A DNA stretch of 64,000 nucleotides. Source: Hygrophila difformis. Lineage: Eukaryota > Streptophyta > Magnoliopsida > Lamiales > Acanthaceae. The position numbers were made by a program, and so were the translations under genes. A model generated the notes under the pieces. That model ran no database searches and had not been told where the DNA came from. It was given only the letters and a program-made list of their open reading frames with translations. The stretch covers positions 38,389,708 to 38,453,707 of the forward strand of contig JAOANR010000001.1 of the NCBI GenBank assembly GCA_030278955.1, written 5' to 3'. This document shows positions 8,835 to 20,306 of this stretch, in pieces. Position 1 is the first letter of the stretch. Each line of letters opens with the position of its first letter.

Positions 8835-11827
8835 TGTAACACCCCGGATTTGATAACCCAGGCCGGGGTGCCACCGCCACACCTCCTTAGCAAAACACGG
8901 TTCCTCCGAGCTTGCTAAAGAGATGCAAGACTATAGGTGTTGGAAAAAGTTTTAAAAGCAAGTCCGGAATTACTTAAAAATGATAATGTAATATCATCCA
9001 TACATTATAATAAAAATAATAGGTTGCAGCGGAAATTAAATACAGGGCCGACATGGCCAAAACTCGGGTTAACAAGCCCGTATGCAAGTCATGTAGAACA
9101 AATAATTAAATACCCAAAGTGATCCCCGATGCATGATCATGCTCCGTACTCTGTAATGGGAAAATGAACAACGGGGTTTATCAGTATATAAAATACTGAG
9201 TAAGTTAAGCCCTTACAAAGCAATTTAAGGGGTTACATGTGTTCAAATCCAAAGATTCACTTGTCATGCATTACTTTTAAAATCCATATTTTATTCGCAG
9301 CGGAAAACATGTTTAATTTATTCAAGACGACAATGCATAATTTAAAAGACTAAATTTTAAAGGCGGAATTTAAAGGCATAATTTAATGACATAATTTAAA
9401 TGCGTAATTTAAAAACATGATACAAAAGATTTAAGCGTAATCAACACTCACACAAGTCTTTTATATTTTATCCCGCAACTAAGAAGAGGACACCACACAA
9501 GAGAGATCACTAACGAGGCAATCTCAAAAATCATAATCAGTTAGCCGGTGAACCGGCGGCCGCAGCCATATCAGTATTGACTGCCGTTTTGGCTAGCCAT
9601 GTATCTCGATTGCCATTTCGGCAAGCCGTGTGTATCTACTGTCAATTTGACAGGCATGTATATCAACTGTCATTTGACAGGCCTTTCAAACGGTTTCACT
9701 ACCACTCGGGCAGGCCGTGTATTTCCCACTGCCGATCTGGCAGGCCATGTGCACAACTGCCGTTTTGGCATAGTAAGGAGACCACTAACGAGGCAGTCTC
9801 AATAATCGTAGGACCACTAACGAGGCAGTCCAAATAAAGGGAGACCACTAACGAGGCAGTCTCAAAGATAATGATAGTATGAAGATCGGCTCAGCCTAGT
9901 GAACGGGATTTTTCGAAAGTTAGTATTTCAAAGTCATCAAATGTTCGATATCGCGTTTTCATAGTTCGAGTTTTCTCAAGTTCGAAAAATCCTATTCGAG
10001 GCAGTTTACGCCTTTCTTAATTAAAAATTCGTCTTTACACCAAAAATTCTGAAATTTTCACAGTAGTTCAAAAACACACACACAAACAACTTTCATGTTT
10101 TAAGTTTTTGGAAATAAGGTTCCGAAGTGAGTTGAAATTCGAGTTTATTGCAAGGAATAATCTCTGTCTTAAAAACTGTTTTCGTCACAGGTTCGTGCAA
10201 TGCCGATTAAAAATTCATTTCAAAACCAATCGATGTGAAATTTTTACAGTAACTACACAACACGTTAAGGAACAACTTTCATGTTTTAAGAATTTGGAAA
10301 TAATGAATTCTTGGTACTCAAAAATCGAGTGCAACTCACTGCATACTCGCGGCCCTCAAAACGATTTTAAAGCAGTTTTAAAAACTCGGCCGTTTGACAT
10401 ATCAAATGAAAACCAAAATCCGTGAAATTTTATATGCATAATCTAGACACAATTATCTACAACTTTTGTTTAGGAATGCAAAGTTAAATCATTCGAAAAA
10501 TGGGTGAAAAACATGCATCAAGTTGAATGAAGAAATCTGTCACCGTTTTAAATCGTTCGGGTTGTCACAGAAAGTTTACGGCGGGATTTGGGATAGCAAA
10601 ACTTAATGTCAACGGCTGAAATTTGGACACAGGATAGATAAAGGTGTTAGGAACAACTTTTATGTTGAAAAGTTTTCGGTTTGAATTCCCGAAGGTCGAG
10701 TTTTTGGCGAGTCTTTAAAATTGGACGAAAATAGGGTTCTTGAAAACCGATTTTTGTTACAAGCCTATATCTCGAGATTTAAACAACAAACAACCACGAA
10801 AATTTGTGAGTAAGGTTTTAACTTACTTAGAATGAGGATGGGGTCGCTGAAAAGGGTTCCCGGAGATCCTAGGGTCGCGACGAACGGCCAACTCCGATCG
10901 CTTTTCGTTCGTTTTCCGGCGTGAAATCGTAGTAAAGGAAACGGGTTAGATTTTTGAGTTTCTAAGTGTTATGGACGAACTAAAACATTAATCTATGGCT
11001 TACCAAAGGTCTAGGAAGCAGAGGCCTCGTCCCGTTTGCCTTGTCGTCGCCGGAATACTCGCCGGAAAGTGGTCTCGGAGGGATTTTGGCTTGGAGAGGA
11101 GAATTTGAGAGGGTGAGGCTTTTGTTTTCTGTCCAAATGAGAATGAGGGCGCCCCAATCCGCCCTTAAGCCTTCCCCAAAGGCTGTGATCCGGTTGCCCT
11201 AGATAGGGATTGGATTTTTGGCAAGAAAATCGCCATGGAAGGAAAGTTTACACCTCCTGCACCTCTGGCGCGCTGGTGACGCGCACATAGGCCTTTGTCC
11301 GCGCGGAGCACGCGTGGTCTGCCCTGGAGTCGCGACTCCTCCGTCCGCGCGGCGGCGCGCGGGCCGGCCGGACCGGCCGGTTCGGCGGTCCGCGTGGTCC
11401 GTCGGGTCTTTTCTTCTTTTCTCGATCGGGTTTCTATCCCCTACGTTTTCGGTTCGACTTTTCGGGTCATTTCTGGGGTTACGATTCCTTTCTAAATTTT
11501 ATTTTGACTCCAATGAATTTCATATTCGAAACCTTGAATCCGTCGAGTTTGAATTCATCGTCTTTCGACTCCCGTGTAGTAATTTATCTGATTAAATTAC
11601 TTCCGACTTCACGGGTTTTTGGAATTAAAATTCTTTTCCTTCTTGAATTTAATTCCAATTCTTTTAACTCGATTCATGGAATTTCTTCGGCTTTCTTTCC
11701 CTCTTTTATTCCATTTTGAGTTTTTGAATCTATCGGCGTTTCATTTCCGAGCAATAATTTATTGTAATAAATTATTTTCTTTTCGGAAATAAATTTTTAT
11801 TTTGCTGTAAAAATCCCGGGTATTACA
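8835..11827 (-). repeat. Element B 3' LTR (2,993 bp)
   Basis: Runs from TGTAACACCCCGG at 8835 (the complement of the LTR 3' end) to GGGTATTACA at 11827 (the complement of the LTR 5' end). In minus sense it holds the GC-rich island (about 11390-11270), a donor-like GGTAAG near 11003, degenerate repeats of about 190 bp, the tandem hairpin arrays (9863-9503), the CAGTAT/ATACTG hairpin, a TTACAG acceptor-like site near 9151, and a terminal hairpin near 8883-8920. Confidence 0.92.
9503..9863 (-). repeat. Two hairpin arrays in element B 3' LTR
   Basis: Array 1 has four copies of a hairpin whose loop in minus sense is TGCCTCGTTAGTG: 9503-9525 (stem GAGAT/ATCTC), 9778-9800 and 9841-9863 (GAGAC/GTCTC), and 9811-9831 (GGAC/GTCC). 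Stem changes are matched on both arms. Array 2, between the first and second copies (9577-9775), has about six short hairpins roughly 30 bp apart, such as TTGCC/GGCAA, CTGTC/GACAG and CTGCC/GGCAG around 4-5 base loops. The same pair of arrays lies at 14542-14902 in the 5' LTR. Confidence 0.9.
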
Positions 11828-12190
11828 GTCTACCCCCCTTAAGAATCAACTTCGTCCCCGAAGTTGCGCCCTCACTTCCTTTTGGCTCAATTTAATGTTG
11901 GGGTATTTCCATCTACCTTCCTTTAAGGATGAACGTCTTCCACGAGAAATTAATTACATTCCTTTGAATGTGAATTAAATTTCTCGGGTGTTACATCCTC
12001 TCCCCCTTAGGAATCAACTTCGTCCTCGAAGTTGTGCGTTAGCTCCTCGCGAGCTCGGTCGTTGTTTGGTTGCGTGATTGTATTATTGCGTTTTATTGTT
12101 TGTTATTATTTGACTGAACCCAGAATTGAAATTTCCAAGTTGCCTACGTACCCTGTGAAGGGATCAAGTCATTACGTAGTTCAAAACAAT
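11828..12190 (-). promoter_or_regulatory. 3' module of element B with duplicated hairpin + polypurine tract
   Basis: Minus sense, from right to left: the conserved post-pol block (GATCCCTTCACAGGG then TACGTAGGCA, about 12190-12110); hairpin CAACTTCG-AGGA-CGAAGTTG (12034-12015); PPT AAGGGGGAGAGGA followed by the LTR-start-like TGTAACACCCGAG (about 11995-11980); then a second hairpin CAACTTCG-GGGA-CGAAGTTG (11866-11847) and PPT AAGGGGGGTAGAC (11840-11828) next to the 3' LTR. Only the last tract adjoins the present LTR. The first has an unused LTR-start sequence behind it. Confidence 0.8.
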
Positions 12191-12279
12191 TTGAATTCAT
12201 TTATTTTTGATTGGATACAATTCTTAGAGTCGTACTCAAAAATAAATGTAGTTTGTCGATGCTTGAAAACTTCTTACGG

Positions 12280-13335
12280 TTACTTGGGCCGAGTGGTCAC
12301 GTCCTCCCTCTTGTTTATATTCTCTATTCGCGTCCGGCAGTCACGCAGCCGATGACCATGTCGACCGCACCGAAGGCATGCTCCAGGCTGAGGGCATCCT
12401 CTCGCATAGTGTGGTTTACCACACTTTGGACATGGTGGCGCATAGTCGCCATGGTTGAAGACTATCCCCTTGTTTCGTCCATTGTCGTTTTGATGTGGTC
12501 GGTCCAAGTTTCTACGGGAATGGTCCTTATTCCCCTTGTATCGTCCTTGTGGTCCTTGCTTAGTCCCACCTACCGGTTTCTGTTTCAGTCCTTGAACTCG
12601 TGCAACCGCTACTGCACGATCATACACAGCTTGTAGGTCAAGATAGTGCTCGCCCGTGATCACCTCTCTAATAGATAAGTTCAGTCCCGTCTCGAACTTC
12701 TGTGCCTTCTCTACATCAGTTGGCACCAGTCTCGGCGCGAACCGCACCAACTCCTTGAAACGGTTATAGTATTCTTGGACCGTCTTTCCTCCTTGCCTCA
12801 GTGTCAGAAATTCCTCATACGTAGCAGCCTTCATGCTCATGGGATAAAAATGATCCCTAAGCAGATTCGTGAATTCTGACCATGTGTAGGGCTCGTCGCA
12901 CTCTGCACGTTTCCCTTGGGTGACTTGCCACCAATCATCCGCCTCGCCTCCTAGGTAGTATGAAGCTACGTGAACCTTTTCCCCGTCGGGACACTTTACG
13001 GCGTTCAACAGCTTGTCGAACGTCCGTATCCATTCCTCTAGCTGAGCCGGGTCCTCTTCGCCGGCGTAGTGGGGTGGTTGGTAAGGGTTTACCAAGGCTA
13101 AGTAGTTGACCCGGGTTACCGGTGGTGGTACACTCGCTTGTGCACGTTGCACTTCAGCATTTCCTAATACTACGAGAACTTCCTCGACAGTCCTTAGACG
13201 CTCATCCATATTGTTGGGAACATGAGGCACTCGCCCTTCTATGTTCTGAGGGATCTCATTATTGTTCGGTGTGTTGGGGAGGTCAGCGTTAGTGTTGTTT
13301 GGGATTTCCTTTCTCGATTTTCCCTTAGGTGCCAT
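12280..13335 (-). CDS. Gag polyprotein of element B (intact, 351 aa)
   Basis: An open frame from ATG at 13335, in the conserved context AACAGAGAATGG. Residues about 90-260 form the retrotransposon Gag domain ([40 protein letters not shown]). Two zinc knuckles follow: CX2CX3HX4C at about 302-314 and CX2CX4HX4C at about 320-333. It stops 18 residues after the second knuckle, where C and E continue into protease. No frameshift or stop interrupts it, unlike the pol-bearing neighbours. It probably forms RNA-packaging particles in the cytoplasm. No pre-gag ORF precedes it. Confidence 0.9.
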   Translation of the reverse strand: MAPKGKSRKEIPNNTNADLPNTPNNNEIPQNIEGRVPHVPNNMDERLRTVEEVLVVLGNAEVQRAQASVPPPVTRVNYLALVNPYQPPHYAGEEDPAQLEEWIRTFDKLLNAVKCPDGEKVHVASYYLGGEADDWWQVTQGKRAECDEPYTWSEFTNLLRDHFYPMSMKAATYEEFLTLRQGGKTVQEYYNRFKELVRFAPRLVPTDVEKAQKFETGLNLSIREVITGEHYLDLQAVYDRAVAVARVQGLKQKPVGGTKQGPQGRYKGNKDHSRRNLDRPHQNDNGRNKGIVFNHGDYAPPCPKCGKPHYARGCPQPGACLRCGRHGHRLRDCRTRIENINKREDVTTRPK

Positions 13336-13858
13336 TCTCTGTTACCAACACACGTGAAGATGAGTTTCTAATCTAAGGCAAGTTAGCGTTCAAGAAAATC
13401 TATAAGGTAGGATTGGAAAGAGGTAATAGATAGGAGAATGCTAAACTTAGGTGATCAAATTATAAGACTGAGGCAGAATTAGTTTAAAGCAAACGCTTCT
13501 AAGTCAATGTCATAACCAATTTGAAGGTAAGAGTTTTGACACTGTTAATTCACAAAAAAAAAAAAAAAATTAGTGCGATATTCATGTATGTATGTATGCG
13601 AATGCATGTATGCTTTATACAATGCTACCCCAACCCCGAAAAATATTTTCGTGACTTTAAAAACTTGTTGGAAAAATTTCTATGCATATGTAAATATTTT
13701 CCATGGGTTTCAAATAAATTTTGTTCCATGGAAATGAAACTTAAAATTTAAATAATAGTAATGGTACTTAAAGACTTAAAAATAATATTAATATTTGTTT
13801 AAAAATCCTTGGGCCTCTATATTGGCCAGAAATAATAATAATTTAAAAATATTTCCGG

Positions 13859-13870
13859 GCTCTGATACCA
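13859..13870 (-). other. Primer-binding site of element B (tRNA-iMet)
   Basis: GCTCTGATACCA on the plus strand reads TGGTATCAGAGC on the minus strand, three bases (GAG) from the LTR end TGTTACA. The 520 bp between this site and the gag ATG at 13335 is AT-rich leader without a pre-gag ORF; it retains the short CCAATATAGAGGCCCAA word found in the leaders of A, C and F. Confidence 0.9.
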
Positions 13871-13873
13871 CTC

Positions 13874-16800
13874 TGTAACACCCCGGATTTGATAACCCAG
13901 GCCGGGGTGCCACCGCCACACCTCCCTATCAAGACACGGTTCCTCCGAGCTTGCTAAAGAGATGCAAGGCTATAGGTGTTGGAAAAAGTTTTAAAAGCAA
14001 GTCCGGAATTACTTAAAAATGATAATGTAATATCATCCATACATTGTAATAAAAATAATGGGTTGCAGCGGAAATTAAATACAGGGCCGACATGGCCAAA
14101 ACTCGGATTAACAAGCCCGTATGCAAGTCATGTAGAACAAATAATTAAATACCCAAAGTGATCCCCGATGCATGATCATGCTCCGTACTCTGTAATGGGA
14201 AAATGAACAACGGGGTTTATCAGTATATAAAATACTGAGTAAGTTAAGCCCTTACAAAGCAATTTAAGGGGTTACATGTGTTTAAATCCAAAGATTCACT
14301 TGTCATGCATTACTTTTAAAATCCATATTTTATTCGCAGCGGAAAACATGTTTAATTTATTCAAGACGACAATGCATAATTTAAAAGACTAAATTTTAAA
14401 GGCGGAATTTAAAGGCATAATTTAATGACGTAATTTAAATGCGTAATTTAAAAACATGATACAAAAGATTTAAGCGTAATCAACACTCACACAAGTCTTT
14501 TATATTTTATCCCGCAACTAAGAAGAGGACACCACACAAGAGAGATCACTAACGAGGCAATCTCAAAAATCATAATCAGTTAGCCGGTGAACCGGCGGCC
14601 GCAGCCATATCAGTATTGACTGCCGTTTTGGCTAGCCATGTATCTCGATTGCCATTTCGGCAAGCCGTGTGTATCTACTGCCAATTTGACAGGCATGTAT
14701 ATCAACTGTCATTTGACAGGCCTTTCAAATGGTTTCACTACCACTCGGGCAGGCCGTGTATTTCCCACTGCCGATCTGGCAGGCCATGTGCACAACTGCC
14801 GTTTTGGCATAGTAAGGAGACCACTAACGAGGCAGTCTCAATAATCGTAGGACCACTAACGAGGCAGTCCAAATAAAGGGAGACCACTAACGAGGCAGTC
14901 TCAAAGATAATGATAGTATGAAGATCGGCTCAGCCTAGTGAACGGGATTTTTCGAAAGTTCGTATTTCAAAGTCATCAAATGTTCGATATCGCGTTTTCA
15001 TAGTTCGAGTTTTCTCAAGTTCGAAAAATCCTATTCGAGGCAGTTTACGCTTTTCTTAATTAAAAATTCGTCTTTACACCAAAAATTCTGAAATTTTCAC
15101 AGTAGTTCAAAAACACACACACAAACAACTTTCATGTTTTAAGTTTTTGGAAATAAGGTTCCGAAGTGAGTTGAAATTCGAGTTTATTGCAAGGAATAAT
15201 CTCTGTCTTAAAAACTGTTTTCGTCACAGGTTCATGCAATGCCGATTAAAAATTCATTTCAAAACCAATCGATGTGAAATTTTTACAGTAACTACACAAC
15301 ACGTTAAGGAACAACTTTCATGTTTTAAGAATTTGGAAATAATGAATTCTTGGTACTCAAAAATCGAGTGCAACTCACTGCATACTCGCGGCCCTCAAAA
15401 CGATTTTAAAGCAGTTTTAAAAACTCGGCCGTTTGACATATCAAATGAAAACCAAAATCCGTGAACTTTTATATGCATAATCTAGACAAAATTATCTACA
15501 ACTTTTGTTTAGGAATGCAAAGTTAAATCATTCGAAAAATGGGTGAAAAACATGCATCAAGTTTAATGAAGAAATCTGTCACCGTTTTAAATCGTTCGGG
15601 TTGTCACAGAAAGTTTACGGCAGGATTTGGGATAGTAAAACTTAATGTCAATGGCTGAAATTTGGACACAAGATAGAAAAAGGTGTTAGGAACAACTTTT
15701 ATGTTGAAAAGTTTTCGGTTTGAATTCCCGAAGGTCGAGTTTTTGGCGAGTCTTTAAAATTGGACGAAAATAGGGTTTTTGAAAACCGATTTTTGTTACA
15801 AGCCTATATCTCGAGATTTAAACAACAAACAACCACGAAAATTTGTGAGTAAGGTTTTAACTTACTTAGAATGAGGATGGGGTCGCTGAAAAGGGTTCCC
15901 GGAGATCCTAGGGTCGCGACGAACGGCCAACTTCTCCGATCGCTTTTCGTTCGTTTTCCGGCGTGAAATCGTAGTAAAGGAAACAGGTTAGATTTTGAGT
16001 TTCTAAGTGTTATGGACGAACTAAAACATTAATCTATGGCTTACCAAAGGTCTAGGAAGCAGAGGCCTCGTCCCGTTTGCCTTGTCGTCGCCGGAATACT
16101 CGCCGGAAAGTGGTCTCGGAGGGATTTTGGCTTGGAGAGGAGAATTTGAGAGGGTGAGGCTTTTGTTTTCTGTCCAAATGAGAATGAGGGCGCCCCAATC
16201 CGCCCTTAAGCCTTCCCCAAAGGCTGTGATCCGGTTGCCCTCGATAGGGATTGGATTTTTGGCAAGAAAATCGCCATGGAAGGAAAGTTTACACCTCCTG
16301 CACCTCTGGCGCGCTGGTGACGCGCACATAGGCCTTTGTCCGCGCGGAGCACGCGTGGTCTGCCCTGGAGTCGCGACTCCTCCGTCCGCGCGGTGGCCGC
16401 GCGGCGGCGCGCGGAGGGCGCGGGCCGGCCGGACCGGCCGGTTCGGCGGTCCGCGTGGTCCGTCGGGTCTTTTCTTCTTTTCTCGATCGGGTTTCTATCC
16501 CCTACGTTTTCGGTTCGACTTTTCGGGTCATTTCTGGGGTTACGATTCCTTTCTAAATTTTATTTTGACTCCAATGAATTTCATATTCGAAACCTTGAAT
16601 CCGTCGAGTTTGAATTCATCGTCTTTCGACTCCCGTGTAGTAATTTATCTGATTAAATTACTTCCGACTTCACGGGTTTTTGGAATTAAAATTCTTTTCC
16701 TTCTTGAATTTAATTCCAATTCTTTTAACTCGATTCATGGAATTTCTTCGACTTCCTTTCCCTTTTTTATTCCATTTTGAGTTTTTGAATTTATCGGCGT

Positions 16801-16888
16801 TTCATTTCCGAGCAATAATTTATTGTAATAAATTATTTTCTTTTCGGAAATAAATTTTTATTTTGCTGTAAAAATCCCGGGTATTACA
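13874..16888 (-). repeat. Element B 5' LTR (3,015 bp)
   Basis: The partner of 8835-11827, offset by 5,039 bp. The main difference is a longer GC-rich island (about 16390-16440), with scattered substitutions. It adjoins the PBS on its left side, as expected for a minus-strand element. Donor-like GGTAAG lies at about 16045-16040 (minus), a second GTAAGTTA donor near 15866, and the acceptor TTACAG at 14196-14190. Confidence 0.92.
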
Positions 16889-18591
16889 GTCTCTCCTAGA
16901 CTGAAAGGATCTGTGTTTAAATTGAGAGTTTAGTACCTGTTTAGGGAATGATTTTCAAACATCTATTTGTTTCTAAAAATTACTGTGTGTTGGAAATCTT
17001 GTATTAAGTGTTGCATCGAATCCGTTTCCACTTGGATTCGGACAAGGTGTGATAATTAATACTAGAGGAACAACATATAGGCCTTGGTTGATTTCTATGG
17101 TAGGGTTGAGTATTCTTTCAACTACTATCTTCTCCCACCAAAACCTAAAATTGAGTCTTGAGTGAGTGCATTCGGAACAAACCTTCATAGACCTGTTCCA
17201 CTCATGTTTGTATCTCATAACTAACCGAATGTTATAAGCCCTGTGGCTTAGTGATATTTGGAAAGTTCTAAATCTGCATCTGGTCACCAAGACTAGGGGC
17301 TCTTTTATACCAACGGATTGTGACGATCTTTTAAGACTTCTGAGCGATAGGTTTTTAAATGCTTTCTTTACTGCTTTCTTTACCGCTTTCTTTAAAATGC
17401 TTTCATAGAGGTCGCTCGGAAGCAGAGATGCATCTGCCGGTTGAAAGGTTTAAGAGTTATGGATTAGTTTGGGGTTAGATTTGGACTTTGGGTGTGACAA
17501 GGGGGACGATAGGAGTACTTGGCATATCAACTAATGATATGTTAGGTGTTGCTTGTCCACCACATATGACTAACATTCTCTTGCAAGGCATTGCAAGGGG
17601 GGTTATTAATCTGTGGTATCTTAGAAATTGAGGTCTTAAGAGCATGTAAACTCTTACCATAAGTACCTGTCTACTAAAGGGAACATGGCATAGAGAGCAT
17701 GAGAGTTAGCTAACTGATGGATTATCCCAAACAAAGATCTGTGTATTAAAATGGAAGTTTAATAGTGTTTCATCTGAACCTTGTCCAATCTTCATTATTT
17801 CTCCCTGTCCCTTCTGACACATTTTAATTCGTTTTTGTAGAATAATTTTATACGCTTTCCTAGCATAATATTTATTGCTTTCTTAGAATAGATTAAATCG
17901 CTCTCTAGATTTAATTTATCATGCTTTGTAGAATAATTTTATTGCTTTCATAATCTGTTTTAAATCTTTGGCAAGTAGATGATAGAAACCATTGCAAAAC
18001 TTGAATCGAGTAACCGAATGGAAAATCTTAGTAAACGACGTGGGCCCTGCTTCTATCGCACATCCTCCAGAGAACGATCCGGTCTTACTATAAATTACTG
18101 CAACTTTAGACACCGTGCGCTTTCGGGAGCACAGTTCTTAACATGAGCAATAAAAACGTGACAACCTATAATATATCCTTAATCCCAACTTCATCTTCAT
18201 AAATTGGTTTCACTGAATAAAATTGAAAACCAGGACTATGAGTTTTCAGAAAATACACATACAGTGGGAGTGCGTTTCATGGCAAGGAGCTTTATGACAT
18301 GAAACTATGATAAGTTTCATGATGCCAAAAGCTGGGGATCTTCAGTGTGACAGACTGAAGGTCAAGATTGAATTATCTACCCCGGCTGCACCATGAAAGT
18401 TGTCAAAAGTTTCATGCTGGGGAGAATCACAACGCCGTTTGAAATCAGAATACCCCACATGAGTAATAAAAAGTGAAATATATCCCTAAACTCTTTCCCC
18501 ATGAATCATAACTCTTTTCCTTTAATAAATTCAAACTTGGGATATTTTACAAAAAGCTCATGTTAAAAGAACTACGAGTTCTAAAGTTTCA

Positions 18592-18840
18592 TATGTGCAC
18601 GACCCAACACATGTACTTCAACCGGAAGGAATTGAACTAGATGATGACTTGAGCTACGAGGAAATTCCTGTACGAATACTCGATGTTAAGGAGAGAGTAA
18701 CAAGAAATAAGACCGTAAGGATGGTCAAGGTTCTTTGGTCGAACCATGAAAGTGAAACGGCAACGTGGGAGTTAGAAGCAGACATGAGGGAGTGTTACCC
18801 GACCCTATTCGATGATGCAACCACAGTTATGGGGACATAA
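18592..18840 (+). pseudogene. Chromodomain (pol C-terminus) fragment of element A
   Basis: Resumes A's pol after D, in the frame of [12 protein letters not shown], and ends with the shared C-terminus TTVMGT and stop at 18840. About 80 residues cover the chromodomain (residues matching [17 protein letters not shown] and WELEADM). In chromoviruses this domain follows integrase and directs insertion to certain chromatin. Here it is detached from the rest of pol by D and by an earlier deletion, so it is a relic. Confidence 0.9.
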
Positions 18841-19118
18841 CTGTGATCTTAAGGGGGGAGGATGTAACGACCCGAATATTATGTATCCTTTGTAAACAAA
18901 TTCGAATTGTTTGAACTATATAATGACTTGATCCCTTCACAAGGTACGTAGGCAACTTGGAAATTTTAATTCTGGGTTCAGTCAAATAAACAACAAACAA
19001 AAAACAAACAAAAAACAAACAACAAACAATCAAACCATCACAAACAATCAAACAATCAAACAATCACACAATAAGTCACGCAACTTCGAGGACGAAGTTG
19101 ATTCTTAGGAGGGTAGAC
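18824..19118 (+). promoter_or_regulatory. 3' module of element A: hairpin-PPT1, conserved block, hairpin-PPT2
   Basis: Hairpin CAGTTATG-GGGA-CATAACTG (18824-18843) overlaps the pol stop and is followed by PPT1 AAGGGGGGAGGA (18851-18862) and TGTAACGACCCG. The conserved block (about 18910-18990: TATAATGACTTGATCCC, then AAGGTACGTAGGCAACTTGG) comes next, then a run of AAACAAAC-type repeats. Hairpin CAACTTCG-AGGA-CGAAGTTG (19081-19100) and PPT2 AGGAGGGTAGAC follow, and the 3' LTR begins TGTAATATCC at 19119. Only PPT2 borders the LTR here. Confidence 0.85.
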
Positions 19119-19584
19119 TGTAATATCCGGGCTTTTAATAATAGGAAATGGAGTTAAATTCGAAGAGCAAGGGAATTTTAATTCCAAGAACCGTGAAGTC
19201 GGAATGATTTAAATAAATAAATATTGCACGGAAATCGAAGGTGGACGGATTCGAAGCCGACGAATTCAAATTCAACGGATTCAAGAATCCGAATACAAAA
19301 TCAATTAGAGACGAAATAAAATTTAGAATAGGAATCATAATCCGAGAATGACCCGGAAAACCGAGCCCGAGAACGTAGGAGGATAGAAACCCGAAAGAGA
19401 GGAGGAAATGTCCGACGGATCGCATGGCCCGTCCGGTCGCAGCCAAGCCGAACGCTGCGCGGTGGCCGCGCGGTCTGGAGCAGTCGCGCACCACGGCCGA
19501 GTGGCTCGGCAGGCTACAATCATGTTTCACTTTTCGCCGATTTCTAACCTTATTTACGACCCCCGACTTTGGTAACACAATCCC
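19119..19584 (+). repeat. Element A 3' LTR, first part
   Basis: Begins TGTAATATCCGGG after PPT2 and matches the reverse complement of about 1130-1597. Element C interrupts it after ATCCC. It continues at 31041 with CAGTCGAGGG and ends at about 31335, where similarity to the window-start LTR stops, so the 3' LTR is truncated to about 0.75 kb. The continuation carries the donor-like TTGGTAAGT (31252-31260). Confidence 0.85.
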
Positions 19585-20306
19585 TGTAACACCCGAGGAA
19601 AAACAAATTCAAATTGTTTTGAACTACGTCATGACTTGATCCCTTCACAGGGTATGTAGGCAGCTTGGAACTAATTTCTAAGTTCAGTCACGAAATAAAT
19701 CACGAAATAGATCACAAGGACGATAGAAGGAGTTGGAACCAATTTAGACTAGGCTAATTAGGACACGGAAATGTTGCGAGCGATAAGCCGGACTCGTAAC
19801 AAGTTTAAGGAAAAGATTCCGAACCGGAGATGACCCAAGGAATCGAGCTAACACGTAGAAAACCGATAGGGGAAAGCAAGGAAGACCCGACAGAACACGC
19901 GGACCGCCGAACCGGCCGGTCCGGCCGGCCCGCGCCCTCCGCACGCCGCCGCGCGGCCACCGCGCGGACGGAGGTGTCGCAACTCCAGGGCAGTCCACGC
20001 GTGCTCCGCGCGGACAAAGGCCTATGTGCGCGTCACCAGCGCGCCAGAGGTGCCGGAGGTGTAAACTTTCCTTCCATGGCGATTTTCTTGCCAAAATTAA
20101 CACCCCCTTCGATGGTAATCGGATCTCAGCCTTGGGGAAGGCTTAAGAATACCCTAGGGGCACCCCAAACCCTAAAGTTTCAGAAAACACTTCCTACCCT
20201 CCCTCAATTCCCTCTCCAAGATCAAAACTCCTTCGACACCACTTTCCGGCGAGTATTCCGGCGACGGCAAGGCGAAAGGAACCAAGCCCTGCCCTCTAGA
20301 CTCTTG

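Larger units (their letters stand above)
8835..16888 (-). mobile_element. Element B: gag-only chromovirus-derived retrotransposon (TR-GAG-like)
   Basis: A complete insertion in D with GTCTC at 8830-8834 and 16889-16893. In minus sense: 5' LTR 16888-13874, PBS 13870-13859, leader, intact gag 13335-12280, a short 3' region with two hairpin/PPT cassettes, and 3' LTR 11827-8835. Pol is absent: gag is followed after about 90-150 bp by the post-pol 3' module seen in A, C and E. Both LTRs are about 3.0 kb and nearly identical by eye apart from a length difference of about 20 bp in the GC-rich island, so insertion was recent. It must move, if at all, with enzymes supplied in trans. Confidence 0.9.
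5564..18591 (+). mobile_element. Element D: long LTR-like insertion (solo LTR?), split by element B
   Basis: Starts TGATAATGG, ends AAGTTTCA (TG..CA), and is flanked by TATGT at 5559-5563 and 18592-18596. Removing it with one TATGT rejoins A's pol at the position equivalent to KYV in C and E. Without B (8835-16888 and its GTCTC duplicate) it is about 4.97 kb. It has no coding capacity, no PBS and no second LTR copy that I can see, so a solo LTR of a large gypsy family (Tat/Ogre-like sizes) fits best; a non-autonomous element is possible. Its left part has a TATA promoter region and clusters of CAATTCGGT palindromes. Its right part (16894-18591) holds only scattered TTGCTTTC words and a degenerate internal duplication (about 18140 and 18455). 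Confidence 0.7.

Noticed and set aside
10108..10425. 105-residue frame antisense to the B LTR, also at 15147-15464 and, in C, at 20889-21206 and 29593-29910
   Set aside because: Open in four LTRs of two families and similar in sequence, but it begins with TTG, has no ATG, overlaps the degenerate repeats of about 190 bp, and shows no domain. Similarity follows from the shared DNA.
16082..16780. 232-residue frame in the B 5' LTR
   Set aside because: A by-product of the GC-rich island; the other B LTR (11041 onward) breaks it, so it is not maintained.
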